From: an uncultured Christensenella sp.
GTDB taxonomy: Bacteria; Bacillota; Clostridia; Christensenellales; Pumilibacteraceae
Direction of reading: 5' to 3'
NCBI GenBank assembly: GCA_949948785.1
Contig: CATLGX010000005.1
Location: forward strand, 1-55,618
Length of the DNA stretch: 55,618 bases
The position numbers and the translations under genes are program-made. The notes under the pieces were generated by a model. The model had not been told where the DNA came from. It worked only from the letters and a program-made list of their open reading frames with translations, and did not search any database. The number at the start of each line of letters is the position of its first letter. Within the stretch, counting starts at the first letter, position 1. Shown piece by piece: positions 24,429-32,879 of the stretch.

Positions 24429-27400
24429 ATGACATTCAAAGGAATTCTATCCAAAATAGGCGACGCGTTCAAGTTCGTGTGGAAGTATGCGCGAGTATGG
24501 CTCATCGTTTCGCTCGCCATTATCATACTTTTCTTTACGGTAACCATGGTCGCTACGCAAAATGACTTCCTTGCGGGCACGATTGATACCGTGCTCGGCG
24601 GTGAGCGGCGCGTCCACAAATCGGGCGACCCCGATAAGTATTTGCGTTTCGACAAATCCACTACCGGGTTTAAACAATTCAAGACCGACCTTAAACTTAG
24701 CTCGTCGGTTATCGCAGACGACAGCGAAAAAGAAGCGGTGCATAAAGCCGCCAACAAACTTAACGAGGAAATCGTAGGCGAAGGCATTACTCTGCTTAAA
24801 AACAAGAACGGCGCGCTTCCGCTCGCGTCGGGCGCTAAAATCAGCGTTTTCGGCAAGAACTCGGCTAACATCGTGCTCGGCGGGTCAGGTTCCGGCGGCG
24901 GTAATGCCGAAGAATCGGTGTCGCTGTATGCGGGTTTGCGCAATGCCGGGTTTAAGCTCAACTCCTCGCTTACTAAGTTTTACGAGGGCGACGCGTCGGG
25001 CGACGGCAGAGGCGAAAACCCCGCAATCGGCGCCAAGGTTACGGGACTTAAAATAGGCGAAACTCCGCAGAGCAAGTATACGGCGGCTATTAAAAAAAGT
25101 TATGCGAATTACAGCGATGCGGCGCTTATAGTGTTTTCTCGTATCGGTGGCGAAGGTTTCGACTTGCCGCGCTTGCAGAAAAACGGCTACAACGGTTCGG
25201 CTGTCGCAGGGTCCAAAGACGGCGGTCAGCATTATCTCGAACTCGACAAGAACGAAGAAGCGTTGCTTAAAAGCGTTATCGATTGCGGCGTGTTCAAAAA
25301 CGTAATCGTGCTCATAAACTGCGCGACCAGCATGGAACTCGGCTTTATCGAAGAAAACGACGGCATTGACGCCGCGCTTTGGATAGGCAGCCCCGGCGGC
25401 AGCGGCGCGAACGCCATAGGCAGAATTCTCAACGGTAAGATTACTCCGTCGGGACACCTTGTCGATACATATGTCCGCGACTTCACCGCCGACCCTACGT
25501 GGCAGAACTTCGGCGACAACCTCACGCAGAACGGTAACGCGTATCTCGCGGGCGGAAGCAATATCGGCAACTATTTCGTCGAGTACGAGGAAAGCATTTA
25601 CTTCGGCTACCGTTATTACGAAACGCAGTCTTTCCAGGACATTTACCGTTTCGGCGACGACAACGGCTGGTATGAAGACAGCGTGGTTTATCCTTTCGGC
25701 TACGGCATGAGCTATACCGATTTCGAGTGGAAGCTCGTGAGCAGCGGCACGACGGCGAACGGCACCGAACTTAATAAGGATTCCGTCAATAAAATATCGG
25801 TTACCGTCAACGTTAAAAATATCGGCAATAAGTATGCGGGTAAAGACGTTGTACAGCTTTATTTCTCCGCGCCGTACGTAACAAACGGTATCGAAAAGGC
25901 GCACGTCATACTCGGCGGTTTCGTAAAGACGAAACTTTTGCAGCCTGGCGAGAGCGCGGACTACACAATCGAGCTTGACATAGAGGATATGGCGTCGTAT
26001 GATTACAGCGACGCCAACGCCAACGGCTTCTGCGGCTACGAACTCGACCCCGGGCTTTATACGATTTACGTCGGACGCAACGCTCACGATTGCTGGGCGG
26101 GCGACGGATTCAAACTCGAATACTCGCTTCTCGACGGAATACAGTACCCGATGGACATCTACGGCACGGGCGCGACGTCCGATAACAGATTCGAGAGCAT
26201 GAGCGACTACATGGACGGCAAAACCATGTCGCGTGCGAGCTTTGCCGCTACGTTCCCCACGATGCCCGCGCGTTCCGACCGCGAAATCGATAAAGATTTG
26301 CGCGCCGAACTGTCGTATAAGTACGACGATACCGACGGCGAGTACGTAAAAGAGTTTATCGCGCCTCAGCGTGAGACTTCGGGCAGCGCGTCGCAGCTTT
26401 ACGAAATGTTCGGAGCGGATTACGACGACCCGCGTTGGGAATCGCTTATTGACAAACTTTCCGTCGACGAAATGGTCGCGCTAATCGGACAGGGTAACTT
26501 CCATACAAACAGTCTCGAAAATATCGGCAAACCGCGCACAATCGACCCCGACGGTCCCGCCGGTTTCACCAACTTCATGGGCGACCCGACGGTGCACGAC
26601 ACCTGTTTCTACGCATCCGAGTGCCTTATAGGCGCGACTTTCAACAGCGACTTAGCCAACGATATGGGCGTTATGGTCGGACTTGAAAGTCTTGTAGGCT
26701 ATACCGACGGCGACGGCAGAACGTACAGCGGCTGGTATGCGCCCGCGGTCAATATTCACCGCAGTCCTTTCAGCGGCAGAAACTGGGAATATTACAGCGA
26801 GGACCCCTTCCTTTCCGGAAAAATGGGCACGGGCGTCGTTATAGGCGCTAAGAGCAAGGGCGTTTACACATACGTAAAACACTTCGTGCTCAACGACCAA
26901 GAGACTTGCCGCGACGCCGACGGATTGATAACATGGGCAGACGAACAGACGTTGCGCGAAATCTATCTCAAACCGTTCCGTATGATTGTCGAGGACGGCA
27001 AAACTACGGCGATGATGTCGTCGTTCAACCGCATAGGCACGGAATGGGCGGGCGGTAGTTATGCACTCCTCACGGAAGTGTTGCGCAAGGAATGGGGCTT
27101 TAAGGGCATGGTCGTTTCCGACTACAACCTCGGCAACGCATATATGCATCCCGACCAAATGATTCGTGCCGGCGGCGACCTCAACCTTTCGCAGGACTAT
27201 AAGCCGTCGAGCGAAGCGACGCGGTCCGGCATGAGCGATAAATTGCAGACTGCGGCTTTGCGCAAAGCTACCAAGAATATCCTCTACACTATCGCCAACT
27301 CCAACGCAATGAACGGCATGGGCAAGGGCGTCGTGTGGGGCACGGCTATGGCGTGGTGGAAGATTTGGCTCATAATTGCCAACGTCGGGCTTGTGGTATT

Positions 27401-27695
27401 GCTCGGCGGATTGTGGGGCTTCCTTAAAATATTCTTTACACGCAGAAAGCTCGCGCAGGGCATTGACCCCATAGAAGAAAAGCGCAAAAAGCGCGCCGCC
27501 AAAAAACAAGCGAAAAAGGATGCGCGCAATCTAAGTGTGAACGGCGAAGAAAGCTCTGCCGCTCACGAAGAAGAGACAGAACAGCAAGGGGAAAAAGCAG
27601 AAACGATTGAGACCACCGATGAGCGCGACCCCGATGTCGACTCGTCGCCGGAAAGCGATGACGACTCAACGTCGTCGACAAAAGATGACGAGTAA
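24429..27695 (+). CDS. double membrane-anchored glycoside hydrolase family 3, permuted domain order
   Basis: A 1088-residue protein with the same permuted GH3 order as the enzyme upstream: EGITLLKNKNGALPL and VVLINCATSMELGF-type sandwich first, FnIII-like domain, then the barrel with IDPDGPAGF, NIHRSPFSGRNWEYYSEDP, VKHFVLNDQE and nucleophile Asp898 in GMVVSDYNL. It has an N-terminal membrane helix (about 20-45) and a second one near 985-1010, so the enzyme is a loop outside the cell held at both ends. A charged cytoplasmic tail of ~75 residues follows, Lys/Arg-rich then Glu/Asp/Ser-rich. GGAGGAG lies upstream of ATG 24429. Confidence 0.88.
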   Translation: MTFKGILSKIGDAFKFVWKYARVWLIVSLAIIILFFTVTMVATQNDFLAGTIDTVLGGERRVHKSGDPDKYLRFDKSTTGFKQFKTDLKLSSSVIADDSEKEAVHKAANKLNEEIVGEGITLLKNKNGALPLASGAKISVFGKNSANIVLGGSGSGGGNAEESVSLYAGLRNAGFKLNSSLTKFYEGDASGDGRGENPAIGAKVTGLKIGETPQSKYTAAIKKSYANYSDAALIVFSRIGGEGFDLPRLQKNGYNGSAVAGSKDGGQHYLELDKNEEALLKSVIDCGVFKNVIVLINCATSMELGFIEENDGIDAALWIGSPGGSGANAIGRILNGKITPSGHLVDTYVRDFTADPTWQNFGDNLTQNGNAYLAGGSNIGNYFVEYEESIYFGYRYYETQSFQDIYRFGDDNGWYEDSVVYPFGYGMSYTDFEWKLVSSGTTANGTELNKDSVNKISVTVNVKNIGNKYAGKDVVQLYFSAPYVTNGIEKAHVILGGFVKTKLLQPGESADYTIELDIEDMASYDYSDANANGFCGYELDPGLYTIYVGRNAHDCWAGDGFKLEYSLLDGIQYPMDIYGTGATSDNRFESMSDYMDGKTMSRASFAATFPTMPARSDREIDKDLRAELSYKYDDTDGEYVKEFIAPQRETSGSASQLYEMFGADYDDPRWESLIDKLSVDEMVALIGQGNFHTNSLENIGKPRTIDPDGPAGFTNFMGDPTVHDTCFYASECLIGATFNSDLANDMGVMVGLESLVGYTDGDGRTYSGWYAPAVNIHRSPFSGRNWEYYSEDPFLSGKMGTGVVIGAKSKGVYTYVKHFVLNDQETCRDADGLITWADEQTLREIYLKPFRMIVEDGKTTAMMSSFNRIGTEWAGGSYALLTEVLRKEWGFKGMVVSDYNLGNAYMHPDQMIRAGGDLNLSQDYKPSSEATRSGMSDKLQTAALRKATKNILYTIANSNAMNGMGKGVVWGTAMAWWKIWLIIANVGLVVLLGGLWGFLKIFFTRRKLAQGIDPIEEKRKKRAAKKQAKKDARNLSVNGEESSAAHEEETEQQGEKAETIETTDERDPDVDSSPESDDDSTSSTKDDE

Positions 27696-27716
27696 GACAT
27701 TTTCCTCCCCAATTCT

Positions 27717-27755
27717 GACAGCCTGTCGACTTAACGGTCGGCAGGTTGTCATTTT
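27717..27755 (+). terminator. terminator of the surface carbohydrate locus
   Basis: A 14 bp stem (27717-27730 with 27737-27750, two G-U pairs) with loop TTAACG, followed by ATTTTAT. It lies 21 bp after the second GH3 stop. Confidence 0.75.
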
Positions 27756-27951
27756 ATGATATTTTTAATAAATAATATAGAGCCTTTCGGATTTCGCGCG
27801 GTCCGAATAAGAATCGTGTTCGGCGATACTTCGGCAGCGCGTTCGGCGGATGCTGAGCCTTTGTATTATTCGGGTTGTATGTATTTAAAGCCCGAAAAGA
27901 ATATGGTCGAAGAGCCGCGGCGCAAACAATTCATAGCGTTTTGCCTCATAT
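27756..27951. other. gene-free tract
   Basis: About 200 bases without a supported gene. A 65-codon open frame exists but has no ribosome binding site or recognisable motif. TTCGGG/CCCGAA around 27869-27896 is a short inverted repeat. Confidence 0.4.
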
Positions 27952-27980
27952 AAAAAAGACTTCCGCGGAAGTCTTTTTTT
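27952..27980. terminator. bidirectional terminator
   Basis: A-run, then GACTTCCGCGGAAGTC (27958-27973, perfect palindrome), then seven T. The A-run gives a U-tract for minus-strand transcripts, so it can end the Sel1 gene on the minus strand and any read-through from the left. Confidence 0.85.
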
Positions 27981-28012
27981 GTTGCGTTTGTATCGAACAA
28001 GCGCGTAAACTA

Positions 28013-29101
28013 TCAGTTTCTTATAATGTCGTAGCCTTCCTGTTTCGCGAGGGCGGCGTATTTTTCGGCAAGCTCGGAGTCCTGTTTCACGCCGATACCG
28101 TCGCGGTAGCAAGCCGCGAGTTCGGAATAGGCAAGGGCGAACCCCTGGTCGGCGGAGCGCTTGAACAGGGAGAATGCGCGTTCTTTGTCTTGTTTCGTTC
28201 CGTTGCCGTCGCGGTAGCATTTTGCGAGATTGTATTTGCCTGCGGCGCTGTCCGCGTCTGCCGCGGAGGTGTAAAGGCGTACCGCCTGTTCGGCGTTCTT
28301 TTCGACACCTTTACCCGTTTCGTAACAGAAGCCGAGATTGGCAACAGCTACGGGGTTGCCTTGTTTGCTTGCCGCTTCGAACCACTTTACTGCTTGCGCG
28401 TAGTCCTGCTTGACGCCTCTGCCGTTAAGATAACACATGCCGACGTTGTTTTGCGCGATAGCGTAACCGTTCTGCGCGGCGCGATAGTAGTACATAAACG
28501 CTTTGTCGTTGTCGCATTCGACGCCTCTGCCGAAACTGTAACAGTCGGCGACGTTGTTTTGCGCGGCGGGGAAATCGGCTTGCGCCGCTTTGTAAAAACA
28601 GTCGAACGCGCGCGTATCGTTGCGTTCCACGCCCAAGCCGCGCTGATAGCAGTAGCCGAGGTCGTTCAATCCGCCCGGGTGTCCTTTATCTGCGGCGGAG
28701 CGGAATATGTCGACCGCTTTTGCGTAGTCCTGTTCGACAGCCGTGCCCTCGAAGTAAAAATGTCCGAGCGTAAACAGCGCGTCGAGACTTCCCGCTTTTG
28801 CCGCTTGCTCGATAAGTTCGTATGCGCGGTTGTGGTCGGGTTTTACGCCGAATCCGCGGATATAGCAAACTCCGAGCGAAAATACCGCGGGAGTATACCC
28901 GAGTTTTGCGCTTTGCGCGTAGTTGGCGGCGGCGCGGTCGAAATCCACGTCGACGTCGTCGCCCGTGAAGTACCGTTCGCCGATGTCGAAGTATTTTTTT
29001 GCGAGAAAGTCGGTTGGCGTGAGCGGTTGCGTTGCCGCCGTTTTGCCTTTTTCTATGTTTTCGAGCTTAACGCCCGAATTGCCGTTGTCGTTTTTTGCCA
29101 T
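28013..29101 (-). CDS. Sel1-like repeat protein
   Basis: A 362-residue soluble protein made of about eight Sel1/TPR-like repeats of ~36 residues, each with a pattern such as ALFTLGHFYFEGTAVEQDYA or NNVGMCYLNGRGVKQDY. The repeats form alpha-alpha solenoids that bind protein partners. No signal peptide or catalytic motif is seen, so it is probably a cytoplasmic adaptor of unknown target. The repeats share a conserved AxCYxxGxGV core, including many Cys residues. AAGGAA precedes the ATG on the minus strand, and a good promoter lies 30-60 bp upstream. It separates the GH3 locus from the rpmH operon. Confidence 0.88.
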   Translation of the reverse strand: MAKNDNGNSGVKLENIEKGKTAATQPLTPTDFLAKKYFDIGERYFTGDDVDVDFDRAAANYAQSAKLGYTPAVFSLGVCYIRGFGVKPDHNRAYELIEQAAKAGSLDALFTLGHFYFEGTAVEQDYAKAVDIFRSAADKGHPGGLNDLGYCYQRGLGVERNDTRAFDCFYKAAQADFPAAQNNVADCYSFGRGVECDNDKAFMYYYRAAQNGYAIAQNNVGMCYLNGRGVKQDYAQAVKWFEAASKQGNPVAVANLGFCYETGKGVEKNAEQAVRLYTSAADADSAAGKYNLAKCYRDGNGTKQDKERAFSLFKRSADQGFALAYSELAACYRDGIGVKQDSELAEKYAALAKQEGYDIIRN

Positions 29102-29130
29102 GACGCGATTCCTTGATTTTGGTTGGTTAT

Positions 29131-29159
29131 ATTATATCAAAAGCGCTCGGAAAAAGCAA
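29131..29159 (-). promoter_or_regulatory. promoter of the Sel1-repeat gene
   Basis: On the minus strand TTGCTT (29159-29154) and TATAAT (29136-29131) are 17 nt apart, with a TG one base before the -10 (extended -10). Confidence 0.7.
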
Positions 29160-29232
29160 GCGTATATCAGTAAAACCGACGAACTAAGCAAAAACGGTTT
29201 GGTTTTGGCGGCGCGGTACGACTTAAAAATAC

Positions 29233-29261
29233 TTGACTTAAAGAAGAAAGAGCGGTATAAT
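29233..29261 (+). promoter_or_regulatory. promoter of the rpmH operon
   Basis: TTGACT (29233-29238) and a consensus TATAAT (29256-29261) are 17 nt apart. They lie 51 bp upstream of the rpmH ATG, one of the best sigma-A promoters in the window. Confidence 0.88.
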
Positions 29262-29312
29262 AATGCGTACGTTTAATTACAACGGCGTAGTATCGCCGAA
29301 CGGAGAATTACC

Positions 29313-29465
29313 ATGAAAAGAACTTATCAACCCAAAAAACGCGCACAGCGCAAAGTTCACGGCTTCCGCCGCAGAATGAAGTCGCAGGGCGGTCGGCGCA
29401 CGCTTAAACGCCGCCGCGACAAGGGCAGAGCCAATCTTACTCCGAAGCCGCTCGGCGGCAAATAA
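29313..29465 (+). CDS. rpmH: 50S ribosomal protein L34
   Basis: A 50-residue, very basic protein beginning [19 protein letters not shown] with the family motif [13 protein letters not shown]; slightly longer than the usual 44-46 residues at the C-terminus. GGAG lies 9 nt upstream of the ATG. It is first in the rpmH-rnpA-yidD-yidC-jag cluster. In many bacteria dnaA lies divergently upstream; here a Sel1 gene does. Confidence 0.96.
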   Translation: MKRTYQPKKRAQRKVHGFRRRMKSQGGRRTLKRRRDKGRANLTPKPLGGK

Positions 29466-29795
29466 TTGCTCGCCAAGGCAAATAGACTGAATAAACACGG
29501 TTCGTTCGCTTATGTTTACCGCAACGGCAAGAGATTTTCTGAGGCGGACGTCGTTTTGATTTGTGTGCCCGCGCGTTCCGCTCGGGTCGGTTTTTCGGTT
29601 TCCAACAAGGTCGGCAAAGCTGTCGTGCGCAACAAGGTCAAACGTCGGCTGCGCGCGGCGGTGGGCGCGCGTCTGTCTCGCATGGCGGGGTGTCAGGCTG
29701 TGTTCGTCGCAAATGTTTCCGCGGCGGATAAAGACTTCTTAACGCTCGACGGCGAGGTGGCGAGCCTGTTAAAGCGTGCGGGTCTGTCGCAATGA
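29466..29795 (+). CDS. rnpA: ribonuclease P protein component
   Basis: A 109-residue protein that assists the catalytic RNA in tRNA 5' maturation. It starts with TTG directly after the rpmH stop (LAKANRLNKHGSFAYVYRNG) and has the family's basic helix RNKVKRRLRAAV plus GFSVSNKVGKAV. No ribosome binding site is obvious, so translation probably depends on rpmH. It overlaps yidD by 4 nt. Confidence 0.94.
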   Translation: MLAKANRLNKHGSFAYVYRNGKRFSEADVVLICVPARSARVGFSVSNKVGKAVVRNKVKRRLRAAVGARLSRMAGCQAVFVANVSAADKDFLTLDGEVASLLKRAGLSQ

Positions 29796-30076
29796 AAAGA
29801 CGGACAAAGCGCATAATTATAAATATCGTAACGTTTCGATGGGTGTTTTTGGGACTTGTGTACTTTTACAAAAAGTGTATTTCCCCTTTGACTCCCGACG
29901 TTTGCATTTACACGCCGAGCTGTTCGACATATATGGTCGAAGCCATTAAGAGGTTCGGCGCGGTTCGGGGCATATACCTCGGTACGAGACGGCTTTTGCG
30001 TTGCGTGCCTTGGAAGGCGGGCGGATTCGACCCCGTACCCGACAATCCCCGCGGAGACATGAAATGGCTTTTCTGA
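29792..30076 (+). CDS. yidD: membrane protein insertion efficiency factor YidD
   Basis: A 94-residue YidD. It has an amphipathic/hydrophobic N-terminal segment, then YKKCISPLTPDVCIYTPSCS with the conserved Cys, YMVEAIKRFGAVRG and LLRCVPWKAGGFDPVPDN. The family helps YidC/Sec-dependent insertion. Overlaps rnpA by 4 nt and yidC by 13 nt. Confidence 0.95.
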   Translation: MKRRTKRIIINIVTFRWVFLGLVYFYKKCISPLTPDVCIYTPSCSTYMVEAIKRFGAVRGIYLGTRRLLRCVPWKAGGFDPVPDNPRGDMKWLF

Positions 30077-31542
30077 ACTCGATAACGAATTTTCTCGGCG
30101 CGCTTGTAACGCCGTCGATTAGCAAACCGGACATGATGTGGCATGTGCTCATACTCAACGTGTTCGGTTGGATAAAGGACTACGGTTGGAGTATCGTGGT
30201 CTTTACCGTGTTGCTGAAACTTGTGCTTTCGCCGCTTGATTTTTTCCAACGCTACAAACTTCATAAAAATCAGCGCATTACCGAGCGGTTAAAGCCGACG
30301 ATGGAAAAGATACAAAAACAGTACGGCGGAGATAAGCAAGCGTTTCAGCAAAAGCAGATGGAGCTTAACCGCAAAGAGGGGTACAGCTATTTCTCGTCTT
30401 GTCTGCCCATGATTGTTACCATGGTCGTGTTCATTACGCTGTGGCTTTCGATGCAGACCGTGGCGCAGTACATGACGCTTCGAGACTACACGCGGCTTTA
30501 CGACGCGTACGAGGCGGGAAGAGCCGCCGCGGTGGTTCAGCTCGACGAAAAGGCGGGCGTCGACCGTGAAAAACCGCTGGAAGAGCAAACGGAAGACGAA
30601 AAGAAAAAACTACGCGAAAACTTGGAAGTCGCGGTATCATTCGGCGGCGACATCGCGTACAAACTGTATTACGACGGTATTAACGATAAATTCATAGAAG
30701 AACTGTGCGGCGAATACGAGCTTGACAAGGTGGACATGAGTTCTGTCAAAGAACGCGGTAAAGTTCAAGCCGACTTTCTTTGGATAGATAATATTTGGGC
30801 GCCCGACGTGCCGTGGGGCGATAAAGCTCTGCTCGACTGGGCGTCGTTCGAGAGCGCGATTGACGATTACAAAACGCGCGGCACGAACGGACTGAACAAG
30901 ACCGAGGCGGCGTGCATAAATAAAGAAACTTACAATAACGTCATGGCGAAATTGCTCGCCGATAAGTCGCACGACCGCACCAACGGGTATTTGATTTTGC
31001 CGATACTCGTCGTTCTGCTGTCGCTCGGCTCTCAGCTTTTGTCGATGTTTCAGCAAAAGCGTGCGGGACAGGTCAACAATAAAGGCGGTATGGCGACGAG
31101 CATGAAAGTCATGATGTTCGTTATGCCCGTCATGATGGCAATATTCGCTATACAGTACGCGTCTATTTTCACACTGTACATGGTTACCAACTCGGCGTGT
31201 ACGCTGTTCTTTAATTTCTTCTTTACAAGTATAATACGGCTGTGGGACAAGCGCAAGAAAAGTCGTAATTACGGCATTTCGACGGGCAGTCCTCGTACGA
31301 TTTCGTACAAGCAGTCGCCCATCTTCCATTACGTCAAGGGCGCCAATCCCGACGCGGGCAAACGTCTGCCCAAAGCCGAGCCGATATCCGACCTTTCGTC
31401 GGAGGCAGGCGGCGGCTCCAAGAAAAAGTCCAAAGGCGCGAAAAACCAGCCGTCCGCTACGATTATGCGCGGCGGAAGACCGGACCCCAACGACCTGATG
31501 AACGTCGACTTGACCAAGGGCAGCGGTAAGAAAAGAAAATAA
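30064..31542 (+). CDS. yidC: YidC/Oxa1-type membrane protein insertase with large periplasm-side insertion
   Basis: A 492-residue insertase, much longer than the ~250-330 residues of Gram-positive YidC. The core has KDYGWSIVVFTVLLKLVLSP with the conserved Arg after it, the cytoplasmic coiled hairpin (QRITERLKPTMEKIQKQYG), and three C-terminal helices around LPILVVLLSLGSQLLS, VMPVMMAIFAI and FTLYMVTNSACTLFFNFF. Between the second and third core helices lies a ~160-residue charged extracytoplasmic insertion. The C-terminal tail is basic. I start at ATG 30064, with GGAGA upstream, because the frame before it overlaps yidD without similarity. Confidence 0.93.
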   Translation: MAFLNSITNFLGALVTPSISKPDMMWHVLILNVFGWIKDYGWSIVVFTVLLKLVLSPLDFFQRYKLHKNQRITERLKPTMEKIQKQYGGDKQAFQQKQMELNRKEGYSYFSSCLPMIVTMVVFITLWLSMQTVAQYMTLRDYTRLYDAYEAGRAAAVVQLDEKAGVDREKPLEEQTEDEKKKLRENLEVAVSFGGDIAYKLYYDGINDKFIEELCGEYELDKVDMSSVKERGKVQADFLWIDNIWAPDVPWGDKALLDWASFESAIDDYKTRGTNGLNKTEAACINKETYNNVMAKLLADKSHDRTNGYLILPILVVLLSLGSQLLSMFQQKRAGQVNNKGGMATSMKVMMFVMPVMMAIFAIQYASIFTLYMVTNSACTLFFNFFFTSIIRLWDKRKKSRNYGISTGSPRTISYKQSPIFHYVKGANPDAGKRLPKAEPISDLSSEAGGGSKKKSKGAKNQPSATIMRGGRPDPNDLMNVDLTKGSGKKRK

Positions 31543-31596
31543 GCGCGCCGTAAGGCGCGGGTTCGGGTTGTGCCCGAAAACGATAAGGAGCTGAAA

Positions 31597-32847
31597 ATGA
31601 CAATCGAAGTTACGGCAAAAAAGGCAGACGATGCGATAAAACAGGGGCTTGAACAGCTCGGCGCGACGTACGACGACGTTAAAATAGAGGTGCTTGAAAC
31701 AGGCGGACTTTTCCGCAAGGCGAGAGTTCGTCTCACTCTCGAGAACGGACAGGAAAACAGTCCGGAACCTGCATCCGAAACGTCCGCGCCCGCCGAATCG
31801 CAGTCTGCGGAAAAAGAGAAACAACCCGAGGCGGCGGCTGAGAAAAAGCCCGAGCCTAAAACCGCGGAAAAGAACGAGACAAAAAAGCAAAACGCGCCTG
31901 CCGCGAAAAAGCAGTCCGAAATAAAAAACGACTCGGTGCCGTCGGACGTAAACGAGTGCGAAAAATCGCAAAGCACTCCGTCGGCGCAAAGCAAAAAGTC
32001 GGAAAACGTTCAAAATCGGTCGGGCGGAAAAAATCGGCGCGAAAAATCGTCGCGCGCCCCGCAGGACGAAGCAAAGTCGGAGTGCGCGGGAGAAACGGCG
32101 AACAGCGAAACGTCGTCCGAAGAGACGGGCGCGCCGTCCGCCGCAAAAGCAAAAAGACGGCTCAGAGCGGAAGACCGCGAAGCGGCAAACCACGCACTCG
32201 AATTCGTTAAAGAAACTGTAAAACTTATGGGGTTCGGTTCCGCGACTGTGTCCGCCGATACCGACGTAGAGCATATCGAAATAACCGCAGACGACGGAGA
32301 CGATTCGCTTATTATAGGCAGGCACGGCGATACGCTCTCTGCACTTACCTATCTCGCCGAGACGTGCGCCCGCGCAGAGAAATGCCACGTGAATATCACG
32401 GTCGACTGCAACGGCTACCGCGCACGCCGCGCCGCGTCGCTCACCGCTATGGCTAAACGCCGCGCGAGAGAGAGCGCGCAAAAGCACAGACGAATCAAAC
32501 TCGAACCCATGGACCGCACGGACCGCCGCACTATTCACTGTGCGCTCGCCGACGACGAGTACGTAACTACGGCGTCCGAGGGCAAAGAACCGTACCGCTG
32601 TATCGTGATAACGCCCAAGAACGGCGAAGCGTACGATTACGAAGAGCGCGGGACTCGCGGCGGAAAACGCGGCGACCGCCGCGGGGGCAAGTCTCACGAC
32701 AGCCGTGCAAATACGGGCGGCGGCGAAAAACCGCGCCGCGCGGCATTCGATATAAACATTCACGGATTCGTCGGACATAACGATTCCGTATCCGACGACC
32801 AACCGTCCGAAAACGCGGAAACCGTTACTGACGCAAAAGAAGAATAA
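31597..32847 (+). CDS. jag: Jag/KhpB-type RNA-binding protein with long linker
   Basis: A 416-residue protein. An N-terminal Jag-N domain (VTAKKADDAIKQGLEQLG) is followed by a ~130-residue low-complexity Glu/Lys/Ser/Ala linker. A type II KH domain follows, with the GxxG loop in IIGRHGDTL, then an R3H domain (MDRTDRRTIHCAL, near 310). A charged tail ends the protein. Jag binds RNA and in Gram-positive bacteria affects cell elongation and sporulation. ATG 31597 has AAGGAG 7 nt upstream; a further in-frame ATG upstream has none. Confidence 0.93.
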   Translation: MTIEVTAKKADDAIKQGLEQLGATYDDVKIEVLETGGLFRKARVRLTLENGQENSPEPASETSAPAESQSAEKEKQPEAAAEKKPEPKTAEKNETKKQNAPAAKKQSEIKNDSVPSDVNECEKSQSTPSAQSKKSENVQNRSGGKNRREKSSRAPQDEAKSECAGETANSETSSEETGAPSAAKAKRRLRAEDREAANHALEFVKETVKLMGFGSATVSADTDVEHIEITADDGDDSLIIGRHGDTLSALTYLAETCARAEKCHVNITVDCNGYRARRAASLTAMAKRRARESAQKHRRIKLEPMDRTDRRTIHCALADDEYVTTASEGKEPYRCIVITPKNGEAYDYEERGTRGGKRGDRRGGKSHDSRANTGGGEKPRRAAFDINIHGFVGHNDSVSDDQPSENAETVTDAKEE

Positions 32848-32879
32848 TATCGCAATAAGCAAAATATAACGGAGAATAT

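Noticed and set aside
27756..27953. 65-codon frame downstream of the second GH3 gene
   Set aside because: It starts within the terminator flank, has no ribosome binding site and ends inside the next terminator.
29102..29312. oriC next to rpmH
   Set aside because: No DnaA-box cluster and no dnaA gene; the stretch is explained by two divergent promoters.
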